Notes: generated by a model from the letters alone, not told the origin. A stretch of DNA of 64,000 nt from Kitasatospora aureofaciens (GCF_001188955.3 NZ_JPRF03000087.1:124001-188000), one strand, 5' to 3'. Positions 8,345 to 17,057 are shown, counted from the stretch's first letter. Translations and numbers: made by a program.

Positions 8345-8663
8345 CAGGCCTCCTGCGGGGAGTGGCGGACGGAACCCCGAGGGGGCGGTCGGAGTGTTCC
8401 GCGTTCGGAAAGGGTCACAGTCTGCTTCGGCAGCTACCGTGCCCGGCTTTAGCGAAAGATCACGATCTAGTGAGTAACAATACGGACAAATCGCGCATAT
8501 GACTGATGAGACATGCCCTGAAATCGCACAAAATCGATCAGATTCGTCACGGATCGGTCGACTCTGACCAGTTTATTGACGCAGAGCAGGACGGAAGTCA
8601 CACTCCGTCAGCCCTGGGGGTGGCATCGGGGCAGGAGGTGCCGTCCGGCCCGGACACCACTCG
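8345..8663. other. Gene-free stretch, AT-rich; promoter region of the response regulator
   Basis: 319 bp with no credible gene. Bases 8450-8600 are markedly AT-richer than the surroundings. The 12-mer AGATC-AC-GATCT at 8457-8468 is palindromic. On the minus strand TTGTCC and TAGATC occur but with poor spacing, so I do not call a promoter. The response regulator Shine-Dalgarno site AGGAGG is at its left end. Confidence 0.5.
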
Positions 8664-9326
8664 TCAGTGCGACCGCGGGCGACGCCGCGCGGGCATCGGG
8701 ACCACCCCACCGAGTGACGTGACCTCGTTCGGGCCCTGCGGGGCGGGGCTGGTCGGCGGCAGCCCGGCGCTGATGCAGAGCAGGTCCCCCCAGGCCGCCA
8801 GGTGCCGCTCGAACCGGCCGTCGGCCGGCGTCCAGGAGGCCCGGATCTCGATCTCGGTCGAGGACGGGCGGTCCGCCAGGCCGCCGAAGTACTGGGAGGC
8901 GCAGCGGGTCACCGTGCCGGACGGCTCCGCGTACCCGGCGCCGTGCGCCTGCAGCGCGTCCAGCAGCCAGGCCCAGCCGACCTCGGAGAGCATCGGGTCA
9001 CCGGCCATCTCCGGCTCCAGCTCGGCCCGGGTCATGGTGACCACCCGGAACTCCCCGTTCCAGGCCTCCTGCCCGGCCGGGTCGTACAGCAGCACCAGCC
9101 GGCCGTCGGCCAGCTCCTCGCCGTCCACCTCCACGGCGGCGGTCACTGCGAACGAGTACGGGGCGAGCCGGCGCGGGGCCGGCGCGGGGGAGAGCTGGAC
9201 CTCCGGGCGCAGCCGCGCCCCTTCGAGGGCCTCCATGGCGGCCCGGAACTCGCTCGGCGCGCCCTCCCGACCCGTTCCGCCACCTGTTCCGCCACCCTGT
9301 GCGGGGTGCCCGCCGACCGCTGCCAT
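8664..9326 (-). CDS. DUF3000 family protein
   Basis: 220 aa, soluble, no signal peptide or membrane segment. Conservation appears to run from FRAAMEALEG through VSELGWAWLLDAL-like text and a C-terminal part with SSTEIEIRASWTP. DUF3000 proteins are actinobacterial and commonly sit next to hemE, as here (divergent, 146 bp apart). Their function is not known. The start is set at ATG 9326, giving MAAVGGH; an upstream GTG would add 27 unusual residues. No good Shine-Dalgarno site is visible for either. The N-terminal 25 residues are Gly-rich and probably disordered. Confidence 0.75.
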   Translation of the reverse strand: MAAVGGHPAQGGGTGGGTGREGAPSEFRAAMEALEGARLRPEVQLSPAPAPRRLAPYSFAVTAAVEVDGEELADGRLVLLYDPAGQEAWNGEFRVVTMTRAELEPEMAGDPMLSEVGWAWLLDALQAHGAGYAEPSGTVTRCASQYFGGLADRPSSTEIEIRASWTPADGRFERHLAAWGDLLCISAGLPPTSPAPQGPNEVTSLGGVVPMPARRRPRSH

Positions 9327-9472
9327 GACCCGAAGACTAGGTCGAAAACCCGGGTTATCGCCGCAACTTCCGTCCGAGCGGCGTGCCGGAACGGCAAACC
9401 CGGCCACATCTTGGAGGAACCGACGAGACCGCCCGGGGAGGCGGCGCTCAGGCGCATGCGAAGATTTGACCC

Positions 9473-10576
9473 GTGAGCGAGACTACGGCAGACCCGACGG
9501 CGGCCACCCTCGACGGCCGATCCACCCCCGCGCGCCGCGGCGCCGCGCACGACTCGGCGTTCCTGCGCGCCTGTCGGCATGAGCCGGTGCCGCACACCCC
9601 GGTGTGGTTCATGCGCCAGGCGGGCCGCTCGCTGCCCGAGTACCTGAAGGTCCGCGAGGGCATCCCCATGCTGGAGTCCTGCATGCGGCCCGAGCTGGTC
9701 AAGGAGATCACCCTGCAGCCGGTGCGCCGGCACAAGGTCGACGCGGCGATCTTCTTCAGCGACATCGTGGTGCCGCTCAAGGCCGTCGGCATCGACGTGG
9801 ACATCAAGGCCGGCATCGGCCCGGTCATCGCCGATCCGATCCGCACCATCGAGGACCTCCAGCGGCTGCGCCCGCTGGAGCCCGACGACGTCCCGTACAT
9901 CACCGAGGCCGTCGGCCTGCTGGTGGACGAGCTCGGCGAGACCCCGCTGATCGGCTTCGCCGGTGCGCCGTACACGCTGGCCAGCTACCTGGTCGAGGGC
10001 GGGCCGTCCAAGAACCACGAGAACACCAAGGCCATGATGTACGGGCAGCCCGAGCTGTGGGCCGCCCTGGTGGACCGGCTCGCGGACATCACCTCCGCCT
10101 TCCTGAAGGTGCAGATCGAGGCGGGCGCCTCGGCGGTCCAGCTGTTCGACTCCTGGGTCGGCTCGCTCGCGCCCGACGACTACCGCCGCTCGGTCATGCC
10201 GGCCAGCTCCAAGGTCTTCGACGCCGTCGCCTCCTACGGGGTGCCGCGGATCCACTTCGGCGTCGGCACCGGCGAGCTGCTCGGGCTGATGGGCCAGGCC
10301 GGCGCGGACATCGTCGGCGTCGACTGGCGGGTGCCGCTGAACGTCGCCGCCGAGCGGGTCGGCCCCGGCAAGGGCCTGCAGGGCAACCTCGACCCGGCGG
10401 TGCTGTTCGCCCCCACTAAGGTCGTGGAGACCAAGGCCCGCGAGGTGCTGCACGCCGCCCAGGCGCTCGGCACCAGCGGCCACATCTTCAACCTCGGGCA
10501 CGGCGTGATGCCGTCCATGGACCCGGACGCGCTCAGCCGCCTGGTCGCCTTCGTGCACGAGGCCAGCGCGCGCTGA
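9473..10576 (+). CDS. hemE: Uroporphyrinogen III decarboxylase
   Basis: 367 aa. It removes four carboxyl groups from uroporphyrinogen III to give coproporphyrinogen III, in the cytosol. The N-terminal signature PVWFMRQAGRSLPEY and the second signature GFAGAPYTLASYLVEGG are intact, and length fits. An Arg/Ala-rich 25-residue N-terminal extension precedes the conserved part, as in other streptomycetes. GTG 9473 has no Shine-Dalgarno site, so a leaderless or weakly translated message is possible. Coproporphyrinogen III is the substrate of the HemY/CgoX enzyme encoded 2.3 kb downstream, so the two loci form one pathway although DUF4349, DUF523 and Uma2 genes lie between. Confidence 0.95.
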   Translation: MSETTADPTAATLDGRSTPARRGAAHDSAFLRACRHEPVPHTPVWFMRQAGRSLPEYLKVREGIPMLESCMRPELVKEITLQPVRRHKVDAAIFFSDIVVPLKAVGIDVDIKAGIGPVIADPIRTIEDLQRLRPLEPDDVPYITEAVGLLVDELGETPLIGFAGAPYTLASYLVEGGPSKNHENTKAMMYGQPELWAALVDRLADITSAFLKVQIEAGASAVQLFDSWVGSLAPDDYRRSVMPASSKVFDAVASYGVPRIHFGVGTGELLGLMGQAGADIVGVDWRVPLNVAAERVGPGKGLQGNLDPAVLFAPTKVVETKAREVLHAAQALGTSGHIFNLGHGVMPSMDPDALSRLVAFVHEASAR

Positions 10577-10599
10577 CGTCCACGCGCTGACGACTCGCG

Positions 10600-10632
10600 G
10601 TGGCGGGCCCCCGGGAGCCGGGGGCCCGCCAC
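10600..10632. terminator. Bidirectional terminator between hemE and the DUF4349 gene
   Basis: A perfect 15-bp GC-rich stem (10600-10614 with 10618-10632) closed by a 3-nt loop, between two convergent stop codons. Confidence 0.88.
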
Positions 10633-10641
10633 TGTCGTTCG

Positions 10642-11634
10642 TCACTCCTCGTCGGTCGGAGCGGCCTTCTCGGTGCCCCCGGCCTCCCCGGCGTCCCCGG
10701 CGTCATCGCGGGAGCCGGTCGCGCGGGGGTGGGAGCGGGTCCGGCGCCAGTACCGGTAGAGCAGCGCCGCCGGGACGCCAAGCACCAGCAGGAACGGCGC
10801 CAGTGCGGCCAGCGCCACCGCCAGTGCCCGCGCGATCGTCAGCAGCACGTGCCAGCCGCCGCCGAGCGCGGACCCGACCGATTCGCCGAAGCCCTGCTCC
10901 TCCTCCTTCGGCGTCGCGGTCGGCGTGGGAATCGCGGCGTCTCGGCGGACGTCCAGGGTCACGGTGGAGTACGAAGTCCGGGCGGCCAGCTCCTTCTGCT
11001 GTTTCTGCAGCGACTCCAGGTCCGCCTCGCGGCGGCTCAGCTCGCCCTCCAACGAGGTGATGTCGCTCAGCGTCCGGGCCTCCGCCATCAGCGCCCGCAC
11101 CCGGTCCACGCTCGCCTGCTGGGTCTGCACCCGGCTCGCCACGTCCGCGACCTGCTGGGTCAGGTCGTCCGCCTGGCTCTTGCGGGACACCACCTCGCCC
11201 AGGGCGGCCAGCTGGTCCAGGGTCTGCTGGTAGGCGGCCGACGGGATCCTGAGCGTCAGCTGGCCGGACTCGTCCGTACCGCTCCCGCTGACCGACTCGC
11301 CGCCCACGTAGCCGCCCGAGGCGGTGGTCAAGTCCCTTGCCCTCGCCAGCACTTGCGAAACGTCCTTGGCGCGCAGGGTGAGCTGCGCGGTGTACGAGAT
11401 CAGCCGGGCGTCGGCGACCGGAGTCACCCCGGACGCCGCCGGGGCGCCGGAGGCCCGGGCGTTCGCCGGAGCCGGCGCGGCCGCCCCGCCGGCCTGACCG
11501 GGCTGTTTCGCCGGTGCCACGGCCGAGTCGTTCTTCGCCGGATCCCCCGAGCCGCCCGCGCTGCAGCCCCCGACCAGCAGCACCGCCGCGGCCACCGCCG
11601 CCGCCGGCGCTCCGGCGCTCGCCTGTCGTCCCAT
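10642..11634 (-). CDS. DUF4349 lipoprotein with C-terminal membrane segment
   Basis: 330 aa. ATG 11634 (with GGGGAGGGG upstream) opens a lipoprotein signal: hydrophobic residues 9-21 and a lipobox VGGC with C24. A Gly/Ala/Pro-rich linker follows, then the DUF4349 domain, about 75-255, which includes a long heptad-like segment (SRVQTQQASVDRVRALM and a Glu/Lys/Gln-rich stretch) likely to form a coiled coil. A C-terminal membrane helix (about 285-312) ends with Arg-rich YRYWRRTR and a charged cytoplasmic tail. So it would be a surface protein anchored at both ends. The function of DUF4349 is not established. Confidence 0.8.
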   Translation of the reverse strand: MGRQASAGAPAAAVAAAVLLVGGCSAGGSGDPAKNDSAVAPAKQPGQAGGAAAPAPANARASGAPAASGVTPVADARLISYTAQLTLRAKDVSQVLARARDLTTASGGYVGGESVSGSGTDESGQLTLRIPSAAYQQTLDQLAALGEVVSRKSQADDLTQQVADVASRVQTQQASVDRVRALMAEARTLSDITSLEGELSRREADLESLQKQQKELAARTSYSTVTLDVRRDAAIPTPTATPKEEEQGFGESVGSALGGGWHVLLTIARALAVALAALAPFLLVLGVPAALLYRYWRRTRSHPRATGSRDDAGDAGEAGGTEKAAPTDEE

Positions 11635-11758
11635 TGCCGGGCCCCTCCCCAAGTCCATTGGCAGTCCTCACCATTGGACGCGAGAGCTGGCAGCACGGAC
11701 CAGCCCGTGAGATCGCGAGTCCATCACAGCTCGGCGGCGGGACGGCCACGGGTACGGC

Positions 11759-12199
11759 CTATCCGGCGGTGACCTCGATCCCCGACCGCCGCAGCAGTGC
11801 CGCCGTCACCCCGTCCCCGGGCCGCAGCTCCCCGGAGAACGTCCCGTCGTACACCTGCCCGCACCCGCAGGACGGGCTGCGCGCCATCAGCACCGCCCGC
11901 CGCGCCCCCGCCTCCTGCGCCGCCGCCAGTGCCGCCCGGGCCCCGGACAGGAACTCCGCGGTGCAGTCGGCCCCGGTCGCGTCCACCACCCGCGCCCGCC
12001 CGTCCAGCACGTCCGCCCCGTCCCCGCCGACGATCTCCGCCGCCGGCCGCGGCGTGGGCAACCCGCCGGCCCCCTCCGGACAGACCACGACCGCCCGACC
12101 CTCCGCCACCAGCCGCACGGCACCGTCGGCCGTCTTCGCCCGCCCGTCGTACCTGCAGGGGACCCCGGCCAGACAGGCGCTCACCACGATCGGTTCCAT
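11759..12199 (-). CDS. DUF523 family protein
   Basis: 146 aa. The N-terminal VSACLAGVPCRYDG with C9 and C15, then VVVCPEGAGGLPTPR, and a third Cys cluster SPSCGCGQVYDG are the marks of DUF523; the conserved cysteines suggest metal or Fe-S binding, but the biochemical role is unknown. ATG 12199 is preferred over a GTG three codons upstream. The Shine-Dalgarno site is weak (AGGG). It is divergent from the Uma2 gene by 56 bp. Codon use is like its neighbours. Confidence 0.75.
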   Translation of the reverse strand: MEPIVVSACLAGVPCRYDGRAKTADGAVRLVAEGRAVVVCPEGAGGLPTPRPAAEIVGGDGADVLDGRARVVDATGADCTAEFLSGARAALAAAQEAGARRAVLMARSPSCGCGQVYDGTFSGELRPGDGVTAALLRRSGIEVTAG

Positions 12200-12242
12200 A
12201 GCACACACCCTAAGCGGCAGCTCATCGCACCGCGGAACTCGC

Positions 12243-12248
12243 TATCTT
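12243..12248 (+). promoter_or_regulatory. Candidate -10 (TATCTT), leaderless spacing to the Uma2 gene
   Basis: TATCTT fits TANNNT and ends 7 nt before ATG 12256. A GGGGG run overlaps the would-be start-site region, so a short-leader message is also possible. Confidence 0.35.
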
Positions 12249-12255
12249 GGGGGCC

Positions 12256-12846
12256 ATGAGCGAGCTGCCGGACTGGATGTACGCGCCCAGGGACGAGGGC
12301 TGGTTTGCCGATGACCTCGACCACCTGCCGCAGGCGCCGCGGCACACTGAACTGATCGATGGGGCTTTGGTCTTCATGATGTCTCCCCAGCGCTGGTGGC
12401 ACGGCGACGTCGTCAACGACCTCGTCTACACGCTTCGCCGCCAGGTGCCGACGGGGCACCGGGTCGGCAGGGAGATGTCGATCAAGCTCGACAAGTGGAA
12501 CCGCCCTGAGCCGGACGTGCTCGTCGTCCAGGCCGATTTCGACCCCGATCGCACCCAGTTCACTCCCGACGAGGTGGCTCTCGTCGTCGAGGTCGTCTCC
12601 CCGGAGTCAGTGCACCGCGACCGGACGGTCAAGTTTCGCAAGTACGCCGAGGCCGGCATCCCGCACTACTGGATCGTCGAGGAGGAGGACGGCCTGCCGG
12701 TGGCACACGTCTTCGAGCTGGAGCACGCGACCTCTTCCTATGCCCCAGCTGGGATCTTCCGGGGCAAGCTTGAACGCCGGGTGCCTTTCCCGATCGAGAT
12801 CGACCTGGACGGGCTGGTGCCCGCCAGCGGTCGTGCAGCGGATTGA
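12256..12846 (+). CDS. Uma2 family (DUF820) PD-(D/E)XK nuclease-fold protein
   Basis: 196 aa. The candidate active site follows the family pattern: E33 in TELIDGAL, D87 in RPEPDVLVV, E112 in VVEVVSPES, and K126 in RTVKFRKYAEAGIPHYWIVE. Uma2 proteins are often annotated as endonucleases, but cellular activity is mostly untested; streptomycetes carry many copies. It stands between DUF523 (divergent) and cgoX (34 bp downstream, same strand), so it could be co-transcribed with the heme genes, though no functional link is known. I chose ATG 12256 over the in-frame TTG 12247. Confidence 0.8.
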   Translation: MSELPDWMYAPRDEGWFADDLDHLPQAPRHTELIDGALVFMMSPQRWWHGDVVNDLVYTLRRQVPTGHRVGREMSIKLDKWNRPEPDVLVVQADFDPDRTQFTPDEVALVVEVVSPESVHRDRTVKFRKYAEAGIPHYWIVEEEDGLPVAHVFELEHATSSYAPAGIFRGKLERRVPFPIEIDLDGLVPASGRAAD

Positions 12847-12880
12847 GGGTTCCGGATAAAGACCTGCGAGACTGCGGAGC

Positions 12881-14311
12881 ATGTCGGATGCACAGGTCGT
12901 CGTCGTCGGTGGTGGGATCGCGGGGCTGGCTGCGGCTGCCTTCCTGAGCGGGGCGGCCGGGGGGCCGGCGCGGGCGCGGGTGACGGTGCTGGAGGCGTCC
13001 GGGCGGGTCGGCGGGAAGTTGTGGGGCGGGGAGGTCGGCGGGGTCCGGGTGGACCTCGGGGCCGAATCGGTGCTGGCCCGGCGGCCGGAGGCCGTGGAGC
13101 TGGCGCGGGCGGTCGGGCTCGGGGAGGAGCTGGAGCCGCCGACCACCGCGAAGGCGGCGATCTGGACCCGCGGCGCGCTGCGGCCGCTGCCGGGCGGGCA
13201 GGTGATGGGCGTCCCCGGTGACCTGGAGGCGCTGGCCGCTTCCGGGGTGCTCACCGCCGAGGGGCTGGAACGGGCCCGCAGCGAGCGGCCCACCGAGGTC
13301 GGGGCGGACGTCGCGATCGGCCGCTACGTCGCCGACCGGCTGGGCCGGGAGGTGGTGGACCGGCTGGTCGAGCCGCTGCTGGGCGGGGTCTACGCCGGGC
13401 GCGCCGACGAGATCTCGCTGCGCGCGGCCGTGCCGCAGCTGCTGCCGATCGCCCGGGGCGGCGGCTCGCTGGTCGAGGGGGTGCACGAGCTGGCCTCCCG
13501 GCCGCAGGTGGTCGGCACCCCGGTGTTCCAGGGCCTGCGCGGCGGCCTCGGCACCCTGCCGGAGGCGGTCGCCGCGGCCTGCGTCAGGGCGGGCGTGGAC
13601 CTGCGGACCGACACCCCGGTGGAGGAGCTGCGCCGCACCCCCGAGGGCTGGCGGGTGGTGGCCGGCGGCGAGGTGCTGACCGCGGACGCCGTGGTGCTGG
13701 CCGTCCCGGCGCCGGCCGCGGCCCGGCTGCTGCGCGCGGACGCCCCGGCGGCGGCCGTCGAACTGGACACCGTCGAGTACGCGGGAATGGCGCTGGTGAC
13801 CCTGGCGTTCCGACGTGGCGACCTGGCCGAGCCGCCCAGCGGCAGCGGCTTCCTGGTGCCGCCGGTGGACGGCCGCCGGATCAAGGCCTCGACCTTCTCC
13901 TCCAACAAGTGGGGCTGGCTGGAGCGTTCCGCCCCGGACGCGTTCCTGCTGCGTACCTCGCTGGGCCGCCACCGCGAGGACGAGGTGCTGGAGCTGCCGG
14001 ACGAGGAGCTGGTGGCCCGCTCGCTGGCGGACCTGGAGGAGGCGGTCGGCCTGACCGCCCGGCCGTACGACACCTTCGTGTCCCGCTTCACGGCCGGACT
14101 GCCGCAGTACCCGGTGGGCCACCTGGACCGGGTGGCCCGGGTGCGGGCGGCCGCGGAGGCGGTGGGGGCGCTGGCGCTGTGCGGCGCCGCGTACGACGGG
14201 GTGGGGATTCCGGCCTGCATCGCGTCGGCGGCCGCCGCCGCGGCGGCCATCGACAAACTGTTGACCCCGGCGACCGGGGAAGGTTCCACGGAGAGGACAA
14301 TGGGCGCATGA
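12881..14311 (+). CDS. hemY: Coproporphyrinogen III oxidase, HemY/CgoX type (protoporphyrinogen oxidase family)
   Basis: 476 aa FAD enzyme. The dinucleotide-binding motif VVVGGGIAGLAAAAFL (6-21) and GGKLWG fit the HemY amine-oxidase-like family. In actinobacteria this family oxidises coproporphyrinogen III to coproporphyrin III rather than making protoporphyrin IX, and the hemQ gene overlapping its stop supports that route (established for the Gram-positive pathway; assignment here is by context). Start ATG 12881 has GCGGAG just upstream. The last codons overlap hemQ as ATGA, giving tight co-translation. A ferrochelatase (cpfC/hemH) is not in the window. Confidence 0.92.
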   Translation: MSDAQVVVVGGGIAGLAAAAFLSGAAGGPARARVTVLEASGRVGGKLWGGEVGGVRVDLGAESVLARRPEAVELARAVGLGEELEPPTTAKAAIWTRGALRPLPGGQVMGVPGDLEALAASGVLTAEGLERARSERPTEVGADVAIGRYVADRLGREVVDRLVEPLLGGVYAGRADEISLRAAVPQLLPIARGGGSLVEGVHELASRPQVVGTPVFQGLRGGLGTLPEAVAAACVRAGVDLRTDTPVEELRRTPEGWRVVAGGEVLTADAVVLAVPAPAAARLLRADAPAAAVELDTVEYAGMALVTLAFRRGDLAEPPSGSGFLVPPVDGRRIKASTFSSNKWGWLERSAPDAFLLRTSLGRHREDEVLELPDEELVARSLADLEEAVGLTARPYDTFVSRFTAGLPQYPVGHLDRVARVRAAAEAVGALALCGAAYDGVGIPACIASAAAAAAAIDKLLTPATGEGSTERTMGA

Positions 14312-15033
14312 CTGAGAGCGTTGAGCGGGAGCCGGAGCAGCAGCCCGAGAAGAAGAAGGCGCGCGACCTGAACCAGGTCATCCGCTACACGATGTGGTCG
14401 GTGTTCAAGCTCAAGGGCGCCCTGCCCGAGGACCGCACCGCCCTCGCCGCCGAGGTGGACGAGCTGTTCGCCCAGCTCGCCGCCAAGGACGTGACGGTGC
14501 GCGGCACCTACGACGTGTCCGGGCTGCGCGCGGACGCCGACATCCTGATCTGGTGGCACGCCGAGGACTCGGACGACCTGCAGGAGGCGTACAACCGCTT
14601 CCGCCGCACCGGTCTGGGCCGCCACCTGGAGCCGGTCTGGTCGAACATGGCCCTGCACCGCCCGGCCGAGTTCAACAAGTCGCACATCCCGGCGTTCCTC
14701 GCCGACGAGCGCGCGCGCGACTACGTCTGCGTGTACCCGTTCGTCCGCTCGTACGACTGGTACCTGCTGCCCGACGAGGACCGGCGCGCGATGCTCGCCG
14801 AGCACGGCATGCAGGCCCGCGGCTACCCGGACGTCCGGGCCAACACGGTGGCCTCCTTCGCGCTCGGCGACTACGAGTGGCTGCTCGCCTTCGAGGCGGA
14901 CGAGCTGCACCGCATCGTCGACCTGATGCGCGAACTGCGCGCCTCCCGGGCCCGGATGCACGTCCGCGAGGAGGTGCCGTTCTTCACCGGCCGCCGCAAG
15001 CCGGTGAGCGAGCTGCTGAACGGTCTGGTCTGA
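14308..15033 (+). CDS. hemQ: Coproheme decarboxylase HemQ (ChdC)
   Basis: 241 aa, chlorite-dismutase fold. It converts iron coproporphyrin III to heme b by two oxidative decarboxylations with peroxide. Conserved text includes the Tyr-bearing YPFVRSYDWYLL (Y143 to about 154), the proximal-His region AEHGMQARGYPDV (H166), and FALGDYEWLLAFE near 185. The first 20 residues are Glu/Gln/Lys-rich and likely flexible. The start is ATG 14308, overlapping the cgoX stop; other upstream starts in this frame fall inside cgoX. The pair cgoX-hemQ plus hemE gives the coproporphyrin-dependent branch apart from ferrochelatase. A strong terminator follows. Confidence 0.94.
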   Translation: MTESVEREPEQQPEKKKARDLNQVIRYTMWSVFKLKGALPEDRTALAAEVDELFAQLAAKDVTVRGTYDVSGLRADADILIWWHAEDSDDLQEAYNRFRRTGLGRHLEPVWSNMALHRPAEFNKSHIPAFLADERARDYVCVYPFVRSYDWYLLPDEDRRAMLAEHGMQARGYPDVRANTVASFALGDYEWLLAFEADELHRIVDLMRELRASRARMHVREEVPFFTGRRKPVSELLNGLV

Positions 15034-15054
15034 CCCCACCAACCGCCCGCCGCG

Positions 15055-15098
15055 CGGAGGCCGGTTCCCCGCTGTTCGGGCAGGGGAGCCGGCCTCCG
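15055..15098. terminator. Terminator between hemQ and the TIGR04222 operon
   Basis: A 16-bp stem (15055-15070 with 15083-15098, one G-U pair) with a 12-nt loop, placed between convergent stop codons. Confidence 0.85.
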
Positions 15099-15113
15099 GT
15101 GGTTCCGGGCAGC

Positions 15114-15896
15114 TCAGCTGCGGTGGGGGCGGAGGGCGGCGCGCAGGCGGGCGTCAGGGAGGACCGCGGGGCCGTTCATGGCGACGGCGGTGAGCAGTTC
15201 GCGTTCCTCGTCGTCGGCGAGGCCGCGCTGACGGGCCGGGCGGACCTCGCGCAGCACCTGCTGGCCGATCGGGGACGCCCAGCGGGTGTAGGGGTAGACG
15301 TCGACCCGGGCCATCAGCAGGGTGCCGGCGGTGAGCACCAGCGGCAGCGAGAACCAGGCGAGCGGGGCGACGGCGTCACCGCCGGTGAAACCGCTGAGGG
15401 AGATCGAGGCGGCGAGGAGGACCACGGTCAGCAGCATCGCGTGCCGGACGTGGCGGACCACCACGACGGTGTTGCGCTGGACCAGGGCCGGAGTGGCCAG
15501 GCCGGCCAGCGCCAGCCGGGCGCCGATCTCCAGCACCGTGGGGTGCTCGGCCATCGCCCGGCGCAGTTCGTCCGTTCGGCACTGGCCGTCGGGGCCGACG
15601 GTGGCGATGACGGCGCGTTCCAGGCGGCTGCGGCCCTTGGGGTCGACCACGGTGGTCCAGCCGGTGTGCGCGAGGTGCAGCCGGCCGCGGCCGGCCATCA
15701 GGACGAGGGCGAGCTCGACCACCCGGTCAGGGCCGCCGGCCAGGTACGCCGTCTCGTAGAGCCCGATGCCGACGGCCTCCGGCGGGCGCAGCCGGTCCTG
15801 GTCGGCGAGGGCGTCGGCGGTGGCGGTCATCCGCACCAGTCGGAGGCAGGACAGCACCGCCGTGACACAGGCCGGTATCAGGAACAGCAACCACAT
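15114..15896 (-). CDS. TIGR04222 domain membrane protein without Cys tail
   Basis: 260 aa. An N-terminal membrane helix (about 1-20) is followed by a soluble TIGR04222-like domain with the hallmark YLAGGPDRVVELALVLM (about 51-67), then two hydrophobic segments (about 149-165 and 173-195) and a charged C-terminus. It is a paralogue of the gene just upstream, sharing the LAGGP-x-RV-xxx-ALV-x-M motif, but it ends in RAALRPHRS with no Ser/Cys tail. Start ATG 15896 has no strong Shine-Dalgarno site and lies 92 bp after the upstream stop, so it may be translated less. It is last in the MNIO operon. Function unknown; probably a membrane partner of that system. Confidence 0.72.
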   Translation of the reverse strand: MWLLFLIPACVTAVLSCLRLVRMTATADALADQDRLRPPEAVGIGLYETAYLAGGPDRVVELALVLMAGRGRLHLAHTGWTTVVDPKGRSRLERAVIATVGPDGQCRTDELRRAMAEHPTVLEIGARLALAGLATPALVQRNTVVVVRHVRHAMLLTVVLLAASISLSGFTGGDAVAPLAWFSLPLVLTAGTLLMARVDVYPYTRWASPIGQQVLREVRPARQRGLADDEERELLTAVAMNGPAVLPDARLRAALRPHRS

Positions 15897-15988
15897 GGGC
15901 TTGTTGTATGCCTGGGGCCGTGGCGCGGGGAACGCCTTACCGGACCGCGAGACCGAACTGTGACGTCGGCCGTGCCGCCCTCCGGAGG

Positions 15989-17029
15989 TCACGAGCCGCC
16001 GCAACCGCCGCCGCAGCTGGACCCGCAGCTGGAGTGCGACGAGCCGCAGCTGGAGTGCGAGGAACCGCACGAGGAGTGGTGGTGGGTGGAGCCGGAGTCG
16101 GTGGCGCTGCAGGAGTAGCCGCTCGACGAGCACGACGAGGACGAGGACGAGGACGACGAGGACGACCAGGACGACGAGGAAGAGGACGAGGAGGAAGAGG
16201 AGAAGAAGGACGAGGACGCCTGGGCCTGCCGCATCGCCTCGTCCTGGGCCGCCGCGGCCGTCATCGCCTGCTCCAGCTCCTGGTTCTCCAGCCCGGCGAC
16301 GGCCAGCCCGCCGAGCGCGAGCGCGCCCAGCACCGCGCCGCCCGCCAGCCGGGGCGAGACGCCCGAGCTGGGCGTCCACGGGGTGCTGCCCTGCATCAGG
16401 CTGAGCTGGCGTTGCCCGGCCGGGGTGATCCGGCCCTTGGCCGGGGTGCTGGTGGCCAGGCCGAGGGCGCCGAGGAGCAGCAGGAAGCCGGGGATCAGGA
16501 GGTTGGGGCGCTCGTGGAGGGCGTCGTTGTCGTCGAGCAGCAGGGCGAGCCCGGCGAAGAGCACGACGTCGAGCATCGCGAGCCAGAGCAACCGGCGGGC
16601 GGTGCGGGCCCGTTGCATCCGCTCGGGGCGGCGCAGAAGGCCGCGGTCGGCGAGCCGGTCGCCGATCTCCTGGACGGCGGCGGAGCGCATCACCATGCGG
16701 CGCAGCGCGCCGAGTTCCCGGCTGCCGGTCGCGCCGACGGCGTCGTGGACGGCCTGGTCGACGGCGTCGTACGGCTTGGCGCCGGTGAGGGTGACCAGGT
16801 TGGAGCGGCTGATCACGACCTGCTCGGAAAGGTGCATCCGGACCAGCGCGGTGTCGAAGACCCGGCCGGGGCCGCCGGCCAGGAAGGCGGTGTCCAGCAG
16901 CGGCAGTCCGCGGCCGGGAAGGCCCTGCGGGCGCGCGACGTGCCGGACCCGCTGGTGGGTGCCGGCCGCGTACAGCACGGCCGCGACCAGCAGGACGGTC
17001 GGGACGACGAAGTAGCTGTTGTGCCACAT
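15989..17029 (-). CDS. TIGR04222 membrane protein with poly-Ser and His/Cys-repeat tail (candidate MNIO substrate)
   Basis: 346 aa. Membrane helix at about 6-22, TIGR04222 motif FLAGGPGRVFDTALVRM (49-65), two hydrophobic segments near 147-165 and 176-192, a third at 228-247, then a short acidic/Gln stretch. From 272 the protein is low-complexity: 11 serines, one Trp (W288), 11 serines, then C300 and C307, three perfect heptads HSSCGSS (318-324, 325-331, 332-338) and CGGGCGGS. There are seven tail cysteines: 300, 307, 321, 328, 335, 339 and 343. ATG 17029 is preceded by GGGGGA. Standing beside a DUF692 enzyme and a BufC-like partner, the Cys tail looks like a modification target (inference). 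TIGR04222 itself has no known activity. Confidence 0.78.
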   Translation of the reverse strand: MWHNSYFVVPTVLLVAAVLYAAGTHQRVRHVARPQGLPGRGLPLLDTAFLAGGPGRVFDTALVRMHLSEQVVISRSNLVTLTGAKPYDAVDQAVHDAVGATGSRELGALRRMVMRSAAVQEIGDRLADRGLLRRPERMQRARTARRLLWLAMLDVVLFAGLALLLDDNDALHERPNLLIPGFLLLLGALGLATSTPAKGRITPAGQRQLSLMQGSTPWTPSSGVSPRLAGGAVLGALALGGLAVAGLENQELEQAMTAAAAQDEAMRQAQASSSFFSSSSSSSSSSSWSSSSSSSSSSSCSSSGYSCSATDSGSTHHHSSCGSSHSSCGSSHSSCGSSCGGGCGGS

Positions 17030-17057
17030 GGGCGGTTCCCCCGAGGTGTGGATTGGG

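Noticed and set aside
16090..16216. Poly-Ser tract as sequencing error
   Set aside because: Serine codons are mixed (TCC, TCG, TCT), so it is not a simple homopolymer or single-unit expansion, and the frame stays open through the Cys heptads to a normal stop.
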